DNA from: Lysobacterales bacterium
Lineage (GTDB): Bacteria; Pseudomonadota; Gammaproteobacteria; Xanthomonadales; SZUA-5
NCBI GenBank assembly: GCA_019187485.1
Contig: JABAQR010000027.1
Location: 1 to 51,333 of the forward strand
Length of the DNA: 51,333 nt
Direction: 5' to 3'
Shown piece after piece: positions 1 through 8,286 of this stretch. Position numbers and translations under genes: made by a program. How positions within the stretch are numbered: the stretch's first letter is position 1; the number at the start of each line of letters is the position of its first letter. The notes under the pieces are model-generated. The model was not told the DNA's origin and did no database searches. It was given only the letters and a program-made list of their open reading frames with translations.

Positions 1-3000
1 GCCGCGGCCTGCGCGGCGCCGTCGAGGCCGGCGTACCAGCCCTGCGCGAGCACGCGCGCAGTCGCCGGCCAGCGCAACTCGCCGGCGTGCGCCGCGATGC
101 GCGCCAGCGCGAGCACGATGCGTGCGGCGTCGGCGTCGTGCACACCGCGCTGGTAGTCCTCGGTGGGGTGCTTCTGCGCCTCGTCGGCGGCGACCTCGGC
201 GAGCGCCGCCTCATTGCCTTCGCGCAAGGCCGCGGCCAGCGCGGAATCGGATTCGGCGCGCCGCCACAGCCGCCAGGCGAGGTACTCGGCGCGGTACACC
301 TGCGCGGTCTCGTTCGGCAGCACCTGGCCCCAGACGGCGCGGTGCTGCTCGGCCGCGGCCTCGGCCAGTTGCACGCGGTAGTCGGTGCCGGTCAGTTGCA
401 GCGAGAGCCCGCGCTCGTCGTGCAGCAGCGCGAGGTCGAGCGGGCGCCGCTCGATGGTGAAGCGGTGGCGGCCGAGCACCAGCGAATCGCCGGAGGTGCC
501 GAGTTCGAGGCGATCGCGCAGATCGCGCAGCCCACCCTCCTTGAGGCTGCGCAGCCTGCCGGCGAGTTCGTCGGCCTGCACCGCCGATCCCAGCGCGCGC
601 AGCTCGGCGATCTGCGCCTGGGCGCGCTCGACCAGGGTATCGCCGGCGAAGAAGGCGTGCAGCTCCTCGGCCTGGGCGATCTTCGCGATCCGCCGCGGGA
701 TGCCGTCGAGCACCCGCGCGATCGCGTCGGCGAGCCCGCGCGCGCGCTTGTCGCGTTGCGCGGCGATCTGCTCGCGGCGCGCCGCGAAGGCCTCCAGCGC
801 GGCCTCGCGACGGGTGGTGAGTTCCACCAGGAAGGCCGGCTGCGCGCCGAAGCGGCCTTCCAGTTGCTCGATGCTGCCGAGCGTGCGCGCGAGCGCTTCG
901 TCGATCGCCTCGGGCGAGTCCGCGCGCGCCAGCAGATTCGTCAGCGACTGCTCGAGCACCGTCAACTGGGCACCGAACTCGAGGCCCTGTTCCTGCTCCA
1001 GCAGCCCCTCGCGGCGCGTGCGCAGCGCGGCGCGAATGCGGTTGACCTCGGCGTACAGCGAGGAGGTCTGGCCGAGCAGGGTCGCGCGCTGCTGGGCGTC
1101 GGTCTGCTCGAAGCTCGCGATCAGTTCGGACAGGCCATCCAGCGATTCCGCGAGGCCATCGAGCTTCTCGCCGATCGGCGCCAGCGCGCTGGTGCTCTTC
1201 GCCGCATCGACGGCGGCGGCGGCCTCGGCCAGGCCCTTGCGCAGGCTGGCGAAGGCGGCCGGATCGGCGAAGAACTTGAGCGCGCGCTCGCCGATGCGGT
1301 TCAGTTCCTCGACGATGCGCGCGTCCTGCGCATCGACCGCGGCGATGTCGACGTGCGCCTGCTCGCGCAAGCCGGTCAGTTCGCCGCGCTTGCGCTTCAA
1401 GCCGCGGATCGCCTCGGTGAAGTCCTCGGGTGTCTTCCACAGCAGCGAGGCGACACGCGACAGCAGCTCGCCCACCTGCTGGGTGGCGGCCGTCACCGCC
1501 TGGCGCGCCGACTGCTTGCTGCGCTCCAGTTTCTCGAAGGCGTCGAGCGCCTCGCGGCCGCTGCGCCCGAGCAGCGCCACGTCTGCGGCGATGCCGCCGA
1601 CCTCCTCTTCCGCCAGCCATGGATGCGCGTCGGTGCAGCGCGCGGCGAGCTTCAGCAGGCGCTCGTAGGAGGCCTCGCTGTGCGCGTCCTCGGCGAGCCG
1701 CGAGAGCTCGCGCAGCTCGGCGAGCGCACGCACCACGTTCGCGTTGCCGAGGCGGCCGAGCAGGCCACCGGCCTTCGGCTGCGCACTCGCGTGCTCGTCC
1801 GAGGCAAAGGGCGTGCGCCACAGTTGCATCACGTGCAGGCGCGAGGCGTCGGCCCCTTCCGGCGTCACCAGCAGCAGCCGGCCGTCGTCGAAGCGCGCGT
1901 AGCCGGAGGCCAGCAAGGGCTGGCCGATCGCGCGGTCGATCAGGTTGTAGGGCAGCAGCGCGTAGTCGCCGCCGGCCTCGTCGTAGAACACGTAGAGCAC
2001 GTCCTCGCCGCTCGGCGCGCGCACCGTGCGCTTCAGCCGGTAACCGCGGAAGTCGTGCCCGAGATCCTTGAAATGCTTGAACTCGCCGGACTCGAGGTAG
2101 TAGCCGCCGGGGAACACGATGCCGTGGTCCTCGGGCAGTTCGACGCAGGAATCGCCGATCTCGTCGATGCGCACCACCTGCTTCAGGCGCTTGTTGTAGA
2201 CGAGGTGGCGGACCACGTTCTCGCGGTAGGGCCGGATCGCCAGCACGATCAGCGTGCGCAAATCGGCATAGCGGATCTCGGCGTCCGCGAGCGCCTGGTT
2301 CTTGTCGTCGACCGGCTCGCTGTAGATGCCAAGCCCGGTCTCGGTGTTGTTCTCGACCTTGATCGTGAGGTCGCCACCGGTGGTCTCGACGAACACGGTG
2401 TCGAGGATGTTCACGTGCGGATGGCGGCCGAGCACATGCTGCTCGCGCCCCACCGGCAGCCACTCGAAGCTGTGCGGCGAGGGCAGCACGTGATCGCGCT
2501 CGCCGCGGTTGTCGATGTAGGCCAGCGCCCCGCCGCGCTCGATCGCGAAACGGAACACGCGCTTGTCGCCGGGCTGGCTGCCGGTGCGGAAGATCAGCAG
2601 CAGGCGCTCGCCGGCGATCCGCAACTGGTCGAGCGTGGTCGCCTTGTAGTAGGTGTAAAGCTCGCGGAAGTCGGCGACGAAACGCTGCTCGGCGAGGAAA
2701 CTGCCTGCGACCGGGACCGGCTGCACTTCCGGGCCATCGGCGCCGTCGACGAGGCGGTACAGGCAGAAGACGTCGTCGACCCGGGTCTCCTTCTTCAGCC
2801 CGAGCGTGACCTCGTAGCCGAACAGCAGCAGCTCGCCGACGCGCACGATGTCGCGCGCCACGCAGTTGTGCTCGGTGCGCGCGGACAGCCGCGCCAGCAG
2901 CTTCGGCTCGATGCGCCCGAAAGTGGCGATGCGCCTGGCATTCAGCGCCTCGGTCCTGGCACGCAGCGACTCGGCGGCCGCGGCGAGGCGCTTCTTGAGG

Positions 3001-3038
3001 AGGTCGAAGGTGGCGGAAGAAGCGGGATTCGCGGTCAT
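1..3038 (-). CDS. DNA repair ATPase family protein (DUF3686-like), 3' end beyond window
   Basis: The minus-strand frame from the ATG at 3036-3038 stays open to the window edge, giving about 1012 residues without the C-terminus. The start reads MTANPASSATFDLLKKRLAA, and motifs such as TEHNCVARDIVRVGELLLFGYEVT follow in pieces of that style. This matches the large 'DNA repair ATPase' family (about 1600 residues, a DUF3686-type N-terminal half, coiled-coil middle and C-terminal AAA ATPase). The Walker motifs would lie in the missing part, so ATPase activity is inferred from the family. Residues from about 450 on are Ala/Glu/Arg-rich and probably coiled coil. The start overlaps the stop of the upstream four-helix-bundle gene in an ATGA arrangement, which suggests coupled translation. 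Long open frames on the other strand here are by-products of GC-rich codon use. Confidence 0.8.
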   Translation of the reverse strand, partial: MTANPASSATFDLLKKRLAAAAESLRARTEALNARRIATFGRIEPKLLARLSARTEHNCVARDIVRVGELLLFGYEVTLGLKKETRVDDVFCLYRLVDGADGPEVQPVPVAGSFLAEQRFVADFRELYTYYKATTLDQLRIAGERLLLIFRTGSQPGDKRVFRFAIERGGALAYIDNRGERDHVLPSPHSFEWLPVGREQHVLGRHPHVNILDTVFVETTGGDLTIKVENNTETGLGIYSEPVDDKNQALADAEIRYADLRTLIVLAIRPYRENVVRHLVYNKRLKQVVRIDEIGDSCVELPEDHGIVFPGGYYLESGEFKHFKDLGHDFRGYRLKRTVRAPSGEDVLYVFYDEAGGDYALLPYNLIDRAIGQPLLASGYARFDDGRLLLVTPEGADASRLHVMQLWRTPFASDEHASAQPKAGGLLGRLGNANVVRALAELRELSRLAEDAHSEASYERLLKLAARCTDAHPWLAEEEVGGIAADVALLGRSGREALDAFEKLERSKQSARQAVTAATQQVGELLSRVASLLWKTPEDFTEAIRGLKRKRGELTGLREQAHVDIAAVDAQDARIVEELNRIGERALKFFADPAAFASLRKGLAEAAAAVDAAKSTSALAPIGEKLDGLAESLDGLSELIASFEQTDAQQRATLLGQTSSLYAEVNRIRAALRTRREGLLEQEQGLEFGAQLTVLEQSLTNLLARADSPEAIDEALARTLGSIEQLEGRFGAQPAFLVELTTRREAALEAFAARREQIAAQRDKRARGLADAIARVLDGIPRRIAKIAQAEELHAFFAGDTLVERAQAQIAELRALGSAVQADELAGRLRSLKEGGLRDLRDRLELGTSGDSLVLGRHRFTIERRPLDLALLHDERGLSLQLTGTDYRVQLAEAAAEQHRAVWGQVLPNETAQVYRAEYLAWRLWRRAESDSALAAALREGNEAALAEVAADEAQKHPTEDYQRGVHDADAARIVLALARIAAHAGELRWPATARVLAQGWYAGLDGAAQAA

Positions 3039-3511
3039 CCGGCGCGGGCCTCGAATTCAGGAGCGGGGCAGGGGTCGAGGGGCAAGGGACCCGCACCCTC
3101 GCAAACGCCTGCAGCGTCGTATCCGGGAGGGTCTTGCTGAATGCCATGGGCACGGCGCGCAAGCGCCATTCTGAGCGAGAGCAACAGCACCCGGACTTGG
3201 CCTGCGGTCTTCAGCAACTCGGTCGCTGCTTCGGTTTCGAAGAGCCCGCAACGCATGGCGATCTCGCACTCGGTTTCGAGTTCCGCCAGTGAACCGAGCG
3301 CAATGGAGACGAAGTGCAGGAACTCCCGCGTCCCGTTCCGGGCGTGGCCCTCGGCGATGTTGGCCGCAACGGAAGTCGCGGCCCTGCGCATCTGGGAGGT
3401 CAGCCCGAAGCGCTCATCAGACGGGAAAGCGCGCGTCTCGCGATAGGTCCTCGTCGCGAGATCCACCGCGGCCTTCCAGACGTCGAGATCACGAAAACTC
3501 TTGATGCTCAT
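3035..3511 (-). CDS. four-helix bundle protein (23S rRNA intervening-sequence / S23 type)
   Basis: The 158-residue product starts MSIKSFRDLDVWKAAVDLA and contains the family's hallmark stretches QMRRAATSVAANIAEG and ELETECEIAMRCG. This places it in the four-helix-bundle family first seen in 23S rRNA intervening sequences (TIGR02436-like). Members are usually about 115-125 residues. Here the conserved bundle ends near residue 118 and a Pro/Gly-rich tail follows (GPLPLDPCPAP), encoded by the left arm of an inverted repeat that also lies upstream of the gene. The biochemical role is unknown; related bundles act as nucleic-acid-binding accessory proteins, for example Avd of diversity-generating retroelements. 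The stop overlaps the ATPase start by ATGA, but this coupling may be an accident of insertion. Confidence 0.88.
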   Translation of the reverse strand: MSIKSFRDLDVWKAAVDLATRTYRETRAFPSDERFGLTSQMRRAATSVAANIAEGHARNGTREFLHFVSIALGSLAELETECEIAMRCGLFETEAATELLKTAGQVRVLLLSLRMALARRAHGIQQDPPGYDAAGVCEGAGPLPLDPCPAPEFEARAG

Positions 3512-3622
3512 GTGGCTTCAATTCGCTGGTGCGCCGGATCGGACCTGAGGCATCTGTCAGCCCACGGCAGAGCGAGTGCGGAGCAGGCGGTCGGTCCCCT
3601 GCCCCCCGCCCCCTGCCCCGCT
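3062..3622 (-). mobile_element. inverted-repeat cassette carrying the four-helix-bundle gene
   Basis: Two 30-bp arms, 3062-3091 and 3593-3622, are inverted copies of one another and match at 27 of 30 positions. Reading outward-in, both begin AGCGGGGCAGGGG and end GGGACC. They frame the four-helix-bundle gene; the left arm lies inside its 3' coding end and the right arm about 80 bp upstream of its start. No transposase gene and no convincing target duplication are seen at the edges. It could be a non-autonomous mobile cassette or simply two palindromic repeats caught around one gene. Confidence 0.5.
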
Positions 3623-3633
3623 GTTGCCTCCAT

Positions 3634-5805
3634 TCACCCTTCTCCCAGCAACTTCTTCAGTATCCCCACTTCCTTGGTCTTGCCGTCCGCCACCAGCTTC
3701 TGCATCAACGCCGCCACCGACAGATCCCGCAGCGCATCCGCGCCGCCGACGGCCGCGACCAGTTCCTTCGCGTCCTGGATCAAGTCGCGCTTGCCTTCCT
3801 TGTGTTCGGCGAAGGCCCTGGCCAGCAACTGGCTCTTGTCGACGGTGCCGTCGATGGCCTTGCCGAGCGAGAGGCTGCGCATGAAGCTCTCGAAGTAGTC
3901 GCCGTCGCCGCCGACGATCTCGATCTTCGCCTGTTGCAGCGCGTGCGCGAGCACGGTGGCCTGTTCCTTGGCGATCGCGGTGTTGGCCTCGATGCCCTTG
4001 AGGGTCTGCGCGTGCTCGTAGTCGAGCTGCATGCGCTGTTCCTCGTGCGCGCGGGTCTCGGGGCTCATGTGCTTCATCGCCTCGAACTTGGCGGTCAGGC
4101 CCTCGGACTCGGCGGCGAAGCGCGCGGCGATCGCGGCGGCTTCGGCCTCGCCGCTCTTCTGCTTGCCCAGGGCCTCGGCTTCCAGGCGCAGGCGCAGCGC
4201 CTCGGCCTGCGCGGTGCCCTGCTTGGCCACCGCGTCGGCGTCGGCCAGCTTGACCTGGGCTTCGGCCACACCCTGCTTCTCGCGGCCGATGGCCTCGGCC
4301 TCCATCTTGGCCTGCAGCGCCTGCGCGTGCGCATCGCCCAGCTTGACCACGGCGTCGGCGTCGGCCAGCTTGACCTTGGCGGCGACGATGCCTTCCTTCT
4401 CCTTCGCATCCGCCTTGGCGATGGCCACCTTGGCCTCGGCCAGGCCGCCCGCGGCGCTCACCGCCTCGATACCCTCGGCCTCGCGCTTCTTCGCCTCGGC
4501 CATCTTGGCCGCGACGGCGAGCTTGGCCTCGGCCAGGATCTGCTCCTCGTTGGCCTTGTGGCGCGCGCGCTGCTCCTCGGCCTCGGCCAGCTTGACCTCG
4601 CTGATGAACTTCTCCTGCGCCTGGCCCTCGGCGAGCACGATGGTGCTCTTGCGGGTGCGCTCGGCGTCGGACAGGGTGCGCACGTTCTTGATCTCTTCTT
4701 CCTGCTCGGCGACGGTGCGCTCGACCACGATGCGCTCGCGGATGACGTCCGCGATGGCCTTCTTCTGCACCTCGACCGCCTTCTCCTTCTCGATCTCCTG
4801 CAGGGTCACCTCGCGCTCGCGGTCGACGATCTCGAGCTGGCGCGCACGCGTGACCTTCTCCTCCTCGATGGCGACCGCGCGCAGGCGGTTGTTGTGCGCC
4901 ACCTCGGTCTCGCGCTTGACGTTCTCGGTCTGCACCGCGATCTGCTGGTCGGCGAGCAGGCGCGCGAGTTCGGCCTTGGCACGCTCCTCGGCGGCGACCT
5001 TGGCGGCCTCGGCCTCCTCGCGTGCCTTGGTGATCGCGATCTCGCGCTGCTGGTGCGCCTCGGCGTAGGCCTTCTGGCGCTCCAGCTCGAGCACCGCCTC
5101 GGCGGTCTCGACGTCCTTCTTCTTGATCCGCATCTCCTCGTTGCGACGGAACTCGTTGGTGCGGATCGCTTCCTCGGCGGTCAGCTCGGTGATCTTCTTG
5201 ATGCCCTGCGCGTCGAGGATGTTGTTCGGGTCGAGCTTGTCGAGCGGGGTCTGTTCGAGATAGTCGATCGCCGCGTCCTCGAGCACATAGCCGGAGAGGT
5301 CGTCGCCAATTTGCCGCACGATCTCGTCGCGGAACTGGTCGCGCGCCTGGTACAGATCGACGAAGTCCATCGCCTTGCCGACGGTCTTCAGCGCCTCCGA
5401 GAACTTCGCGCTGAACAGGTCCTCGAGCGTGTCCTGGTTGGACGCGCGCTCGCAGCCGATCGACTGCGCGACCCGCAGCACATCCTCGGCGGTCTTGTTG
5501 ACGCGCACGAAGAACTTGACCTTGATGTCGGCGCGCATGTTGTCCTTGCAGATCAGGCCTTCCTTGCCCGAGCGCTCGATCTCGATGGTCTTCATCGAGA
5601 CGTCCATCTCCTCGACCTTGTGCAGTACCGGAATGACCAGGCGCCCGGTGAAGGTGACCTCAGGCTCCGCCCGCATCGTGTTCACGATCATCGCGTGGCC
5701 CTGCTGCACCTTGCGATAGAACTTCGCGATCAGCGCGAGGAAACCGAAGAAGAAGACGACGACGGCAACGACGCCGGCGATCAGGGTGGTGATGGCTAGG
5801 TCCAT
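3634..5805 (-). CDS. yqiK: flotillin-family SPFH protein, YqiK-like
   Basis: A 723-residue membrane-anchored flotillin. Residues about 5-28 are a single hydrophobic segment (AGVVAVVVFFFGFLALIA), followed by the SPFH/band-7 domain (about 30-200; FTGRLVIPVLHKVEEMDVSM, then the DLSGYVLEDAAIDYLEQT region). A very long Ala/Glu/Lys-rich coiled coil with internal near-repeats (AEAQVKLADADAV / AAKVKLADADAVVKLGDA) runs to about residue 620. Flotillins scaffold membrane microdomains. The length and the pairing with the NfeD-like gene match E. coli YqiK/YqiJ. The start at 5805 is chosen because an in-frame extension upstream would run into an intergenic repeat; MDLAITT gives a normal N-terminus. It is the last gene of the minus-strand stress-like operon. 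Confidence 0.9.
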   Translation of the reverse strand: MDLAITTLIAGVVAVVVFFFGFLALIAKFYRKVQQGHAMIVNTMRAEPEVTFTGRLVIPVLHKVEEMDVSMKTIEIERSGKEGLICKDNMRADIKVKFFVRVNKTAEDVLRVAQSIGCERASNQDTLEDLFSAKFSEALKTVGKAMDFVDLYQARDQFRDEIVRQIGDDLSGYVLEDAAIDYLEQTPLDKLDPNNILDAQGIKKITELTAEEAIRTNEFRRNEEMRIKKKDVETAEAVLELERQKAYAEAHQQREIAITKAREEAEAAKVAAEERAKAELARLLADQQIAVQTENVKRETEVAHNNRLRAVAIEEEKVTRARQLEIVDREREVTLQEIEKEKAVEVQKKAIADVIRERIVVERTVAEQEEEIKNVRTLSDAERTRKSTIVLAEGQAQEKFISEVKLAEAEEQRARHKANEEQILAEAKLAVAAKMAEAKKREAEGIEAVSAAGGLAEAKVAIAKADAKEKEGIVAAKVKLADADAVVKLGDAHAQALQAKMEAEAIGREKQGVAEAQVKLADADAVAKQGTAQAEALRLRLEAEALGKQKSGEAEAAAIAARFAAESEGLTAKFEAMKHMSPETRAHEEQRMQLDYEHAQTLKGIEANTAIAKEQATVLAHALQQAKIEIVGGDGDYFESFMRSLSLGKAIDGTVDKSQLLARAFAEHKEGKRDLIQDAKELVAAVGGADALRDLSVAALMQKLVADGKTKEVGILKKLLGEG

Positions 5806-5846
5806 GGGTGGCTCCGGTTGTGGCCTACAGCTTCGGTGACGACTGC

Positions 5847-5985
5847 AAATGGTGGACGCAAAGGGGCGCAAAGTAGAGCAGGGGCAACAGGGTCAGCGTG
5901 GAACCGAAGTTTCCAGTACCCACACCACGCGAACGCTTTCCTTTGCGTACTTCGCGCCCCTTTGCGTACTTTGCGTCCCCAATCA
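5847..5985. repeat. GACGCAAAG palindromic element, copy A
   Basis: A left array (GGACGCAAAGGGGCGCAAAG from 5854) is mirrored by a right array ending CTTTGCGTCC near 5979. The right arm has one more unit than the left. Both arms share the variant GGGGCGC unit in the corresponding place. The loop of about 60 bp is unique. The element fills the gap between the YqiJ-like stop (5991) and the YqiK start (5805), so it is transcribed within that operon. Confidence 0.85.
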
Positions 5986-5990
5986 GGGGG

Positions 5991-6632
5991 TCAAGCCGAC
6001 TCATACGACTCCACCCGATATCTCCCCGTCTTTGCGTCGAGGTCGATCAGCAAGGCGGAGGAGCCCTTGGTGAGGGTGTTCGGGGTATCGGCGTAAACGC
6101 GCACGTTGAGCGGGGCGCCGCTGTCGACGATCACTTCGGCCTGTCCGAACTTCGCGTCGACGGTCAGCGTCAGGATCCGGCAGCGCTTGCCGAGCAGCGA
6201 TTCCTGCTTCGCCGAGACGTGCACGACGAACAGCGGTTTCAGCGGCTTCAGCACCTTGGCGGCGACCGGCACGGCGAGGATCAGCGCGCCGACCAGGATC
6301 AGCGTGCCGGCGGCCCACGCGGGCAGCGGGATCCACGACCACAACAGGCTCATCGCGAGCAGCGTGAACAGCCACCAGAAGAACACGATGCCGCTGACGA
6401 CGATCGAGAATGGCAGCTTGTCGAGGCCGAGTGCCATCAGCGTCTCGGGCGCCTCGGCGTGTTCGCCGCCGGCGTGCTCGGGCAGGTCGATGTCGGTGTC
6501 GAAGTGCGGGCCGAAGCTGTCGAAATCGAGCACGCCGGCGATCGCCAGCAGCCAGAACACCAGCAGCGCCCCCATCAGCACCGAGGGCACGAATCCGGGA
6601 TAGTGGGTCAGGAGATCGAGGAAGCTGCTCAT
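5991..6632 (-). CDS. yqiJ: YqiJ-like membrane protein with NfeD-type OB fold
   Basis: 213 residues starting MSSFLDLLTHYPGF. There are three or so hydrophobic segments: about residues 13-35, 73-98 and 105-127. The acidic linker between the first two is rich in Asp/Glu/His (DTDIDLPEHAGGEHAEAPET). The C-terminal soluble part (about 140-210, LLGKRCRILTLTVDAKFGQAE onward) has the beta-rich character of the NfeD OB fold. NfeD-like proteins sit beside flotillins across bacteria and are thought to act with them in the membrane; E. coli yqiJ-yqiK is the direct parallel. The start overlaps the stop of the upstream gene by ATGA (6629-6632), supporting an operon. The longer in-frame extension upstream lacks any conserved character and overlaps that gene. 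Confidence 0.85.
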   Translation of the reverse strand: MSSFLDLLTHYPGFVPSVLMGALLVFWLLAIAGVLDFDSFGPHFDTDIDLPEHAGGEHAEAPETLMALGLDKLPFSIVVSGIVFFWWLFTLLAMSLLWSWIPLPAWAAGTLILVGALILAVPVAAKVLKPLKPLFVVHVSAKQESLLGKRCRILTLTVDAKFGQAEVIVDSGAPLNVRVYADTPNTLTKGSSALLIDLDAKTGRYRVESYESA

Positions 6633-6988
6633 CGTTTGGCGCTCTTGCGGGCGGTGGAATGGCTGGATCGCTCGTCGGCGAAGGCGATCAGTTCGGCGTT
6701 GACGCGTTCCTTGATCGCCAGATGATCGGCCGGGTCCAGTCTGTAACGTTTGCCGAGCAACTGGTAGTCCTCTGGCCCCAGGCTGACCGTCAGCCGCGGG
6801 CGCTTGGCCTGGCGGATCACCGGCAGCCCGAGGACCACGCGGATCTGGTCCGAGTTCGACAGGTTGGCGTCGAAAGCCGCCCGCCGCACCGCCTGCAGCA
6901 CCGATTCCGAGACGTCGAAAGCCACCTGCACCGCCTTGAGTGCGAGGGCTGCCGATTGCCAGCGGGATGGGAGGCGGGTGGGGTTCAT
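6629..6988 (-). CDS. conserved hypothetical protein of the YqiJ/YqiK operon
   Basis: 119 residues, starting MNPTRLPSRWQSAALALKAV, no signal peptide or membrane segment. The middle reads VRRAAFDANLSNSDQIRVVL followed by GLPVIRQAKRPRLTVSLGPED. The first part resembles the short helical segment with which DNA-binding ribbon or HTH proteins begin, but the similarity is too weak to name a fold. A Ser/Lys/Arg-rich tail (SSHSTARKSAKR) ends the protein. It is translationally coupled (ATGA) to the YqiJ-like gene, so a role in regulating or assembling the flotillin pair is an inference from position only. Confidence 0.7.
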   Translation of the reverse strand: MNPTRLPSRWQSAALALKAVQVAFDVSESVLQAVRRAAFDANLSNSDQIRVVLGLPVIRQAKRPRLTVSLGPEDYQLLGKRYRLDPADHLAIKERVNAELIAFADERSSHSTARKSAKR

Positions 6989-7020
6989 GCGATCCCGCCG
7001 CGCGGCCGTGCATCAATTGT

Positions 7021-7076
7021 GGGAGCGGGTTTACCCCGCGACCGGATCGCCGGGAAATCGCGGGTGAAGCCCGCTC
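7021..7076. repeat. REP-like palindrome, copy 1
   Basis: Arms 7023-7041 (GAGCGGGTTTACCCCGCGA) and 7058-7076 are inverted copies, 16 of 19 positions. The core GGTTTACCCCGCGACCGG at 7028-7045 recurs identically at 15528-15545. It lies in a gene-free stretch of 274 bp (6989-7262) inside the minus-strand operon, where nothing else is recognised. Confidence 0.7.
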
Positions 7077-7262
7077 TCTCAGAACATGTCCCAACCCGTT
7101 GTGGGCGTTGAATCCCGAACAACGTCCGCAGCCGACCCCAGGCGCCGCGCGGTCGCAGGCTGAACCTGCTCCCACGGTCTGCCCGCGCGAACTCCTTGTG
7201 CGCAGGGACACATCGAAGCGGTGCGGGTGGCACTCCTCCAAGGGTTGGTAGCCACGCGCAGG

Positions 7263-7790
7263 TCATGAACGCCCCCGCGGTCCGCGCTTCAACTGCTCGA
7301 TGATCTTGTCCGGCCGCTGGTGCTCGAATCCGCGACCCTTTTCCGCAGGCCTGCGCGGCGCGGGCTCGGGCGCGGCGGCGGTCGCGTTGGCGGCGGCCAT
7401 CATCGCGCGCGCCATCGAGACGTCGCGGTGGAACTCGCGCAACTGCGCCTGCACGCCTTCCTGCAGCCGCGCGAGGGCGGCGATGTGCTCGTCGAAACCG
7501 CGCGCCATGTCGCCCTCGTGGGCGACCGCGCGCGCCAGCTCGGACAAGCGTTCGCGGTAGCTCGGAGGCTGCTTCGGATCCTGCGTCAGGGCCTCCAGCT
7601 CGCGCTGCGCACGCAGCATCCGGCGGCGCGCCGCCTCGGCCCTGCCCTTCGCTTCCGCCAGTTCCCGCGCGGTACGCGCCAGCAGGGCCTCGGCCTGCTT
7701 CACGGTCGGCGGCTCGTGCGCGCTGCCGCTCGGACCCAGCGACTTCCACTCGTCCCTGAGCAAGCCCAGCATTTCGTCCCACCAGGCCAT
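7263..7790 (-). CDS. coiled-coil protein, PspA-like context
   Basis: 175 residues, starting MAWWDEMLGLLRDEWKSLG. Residues about 28-140 are almost entirely helical, Ala/Arg/Glu-rich and free of Pro until PKQPPSYRERL, which separates two helices. This two-helix coiled-coil hairpin recalls the core of PspA/IM30 proteins, but it is shorter than PspA (about 220) and I see no diagnostic PspA signature. In E. coli the YjfI gene is followed by the PspA-family yjfJ; here this gene occupies the same place, 8 bp after the YjfI-like gene. A membrane-maintenance role is therefore inferred from position. No signal peptide is visible. Confidence 0.72.
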   Translation of the reverse strand: MAWWDEMLGLLRDEWKSLGPSGSAHEPPTVKQAEALLARTARELAEAKGRAEAARRRMLRAQRELEALTQDPKQPPSYRERLSELARAVAHEGDMARGFDEHIAALARLQEGVQAQLREFHRDVSMARAMMAAANATAAAPEPAPRRPAEKGRGFEHQRPDKIIEQLKRGPRGRS

Positions 7791-7798
7791 GGCTCGCC

Positions 7799-8224
7799 TC
7801 AGTGCAGGTAGTCGGCGAGCGTCGCCAGCGCGTCGCGGCCGTTGTCGGAAAGAGTGGCGAGTTCCAGCGCCATGTCTGCGGGCGTCGCCTCGGGGCTCAA
7901 GGCACCGACCAACACATAGTGCTCGCCGATGCGGCCGAAGGCCGACAGCGGCACGCTCGGATTGAGGTCGAGCAGCGTCTCCAGCAGCTTCGCGCGCTGC
8001 CTGGCCCGGATCTCGGACTCACGCCACAGATAGCTGATGCACAGCAACTGGCTGCCGGCGTCGGTCACGTAGATCGGCAGGCGCTCGTCGGTCGGAAAGC
8101 CGACTTCGATCACCGGCACCTCGCCCGGCATCGGCGCGACCTCGATTGCGTCGAGCCGCAGGTGGCGCCGCAGCAGCGGCACCGAACGTTCGATCAGGGA
8201 GATGAGCTTGCGCGACCTGGCCAT
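7799..8224 (-). CDS. yjfI: DUF2170 family protein, YjfI-like
   Basis: 141 residues, soluble. The C-terminal half carries the DUF2170 signature: LLDLNPSVPLSAFGRIGEHY followed by VLVGALSPEAT and a final helix with LATLSDNGRDAL. The N-terminal half has the LPIYVTDAGSQLLCISYLW strand region. E. coli YjfI stands at the head of an envelope-associated operon with a PspA-family protein; its biochemistry is not established. Here it is the first gene of the minus-strand operon reading toward the flotillin, and the divergent region 8225-8453 separates it from the RND pump. Confidence 0.85.
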   Translation of the reverse strand: MARSRKLISLIERSVPLLRRHLRLDAIEVAPMPGEVPVIEVGFPTDERLPIYVTDAGSQLLCISYLWRESEIRARQRAKLLETLLDLNPSVPLSAFGRIGEHYVLVGALSPEATPADMALELATLSDNGRDALATLADYLH

Positions 8225-8286
8225 CGGACTGCCGCCTCCGGAAGCAGGCTTCCCGCTTGAGCGTTGTCGTCCACGCTAACGAGATC

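Noticed and set aside
87..3140. A long plus-strand open frame opposite the ATPase gene, and another minus-strand frame at 211-3162
   Set aside because: Both give Arg/Ala/Leu-rich products without family resemblance; the minus frame from 3038 gives a coherent protein. High GC removes stop codons from unused frames.
3529..5799. 756-codon plus-strand frame opposite the flotillin
   Set aside because: The Leu/Gly/Asp-rich pattern mirrors the coiled-coil codons of the real gene; no ribosome site or homology.
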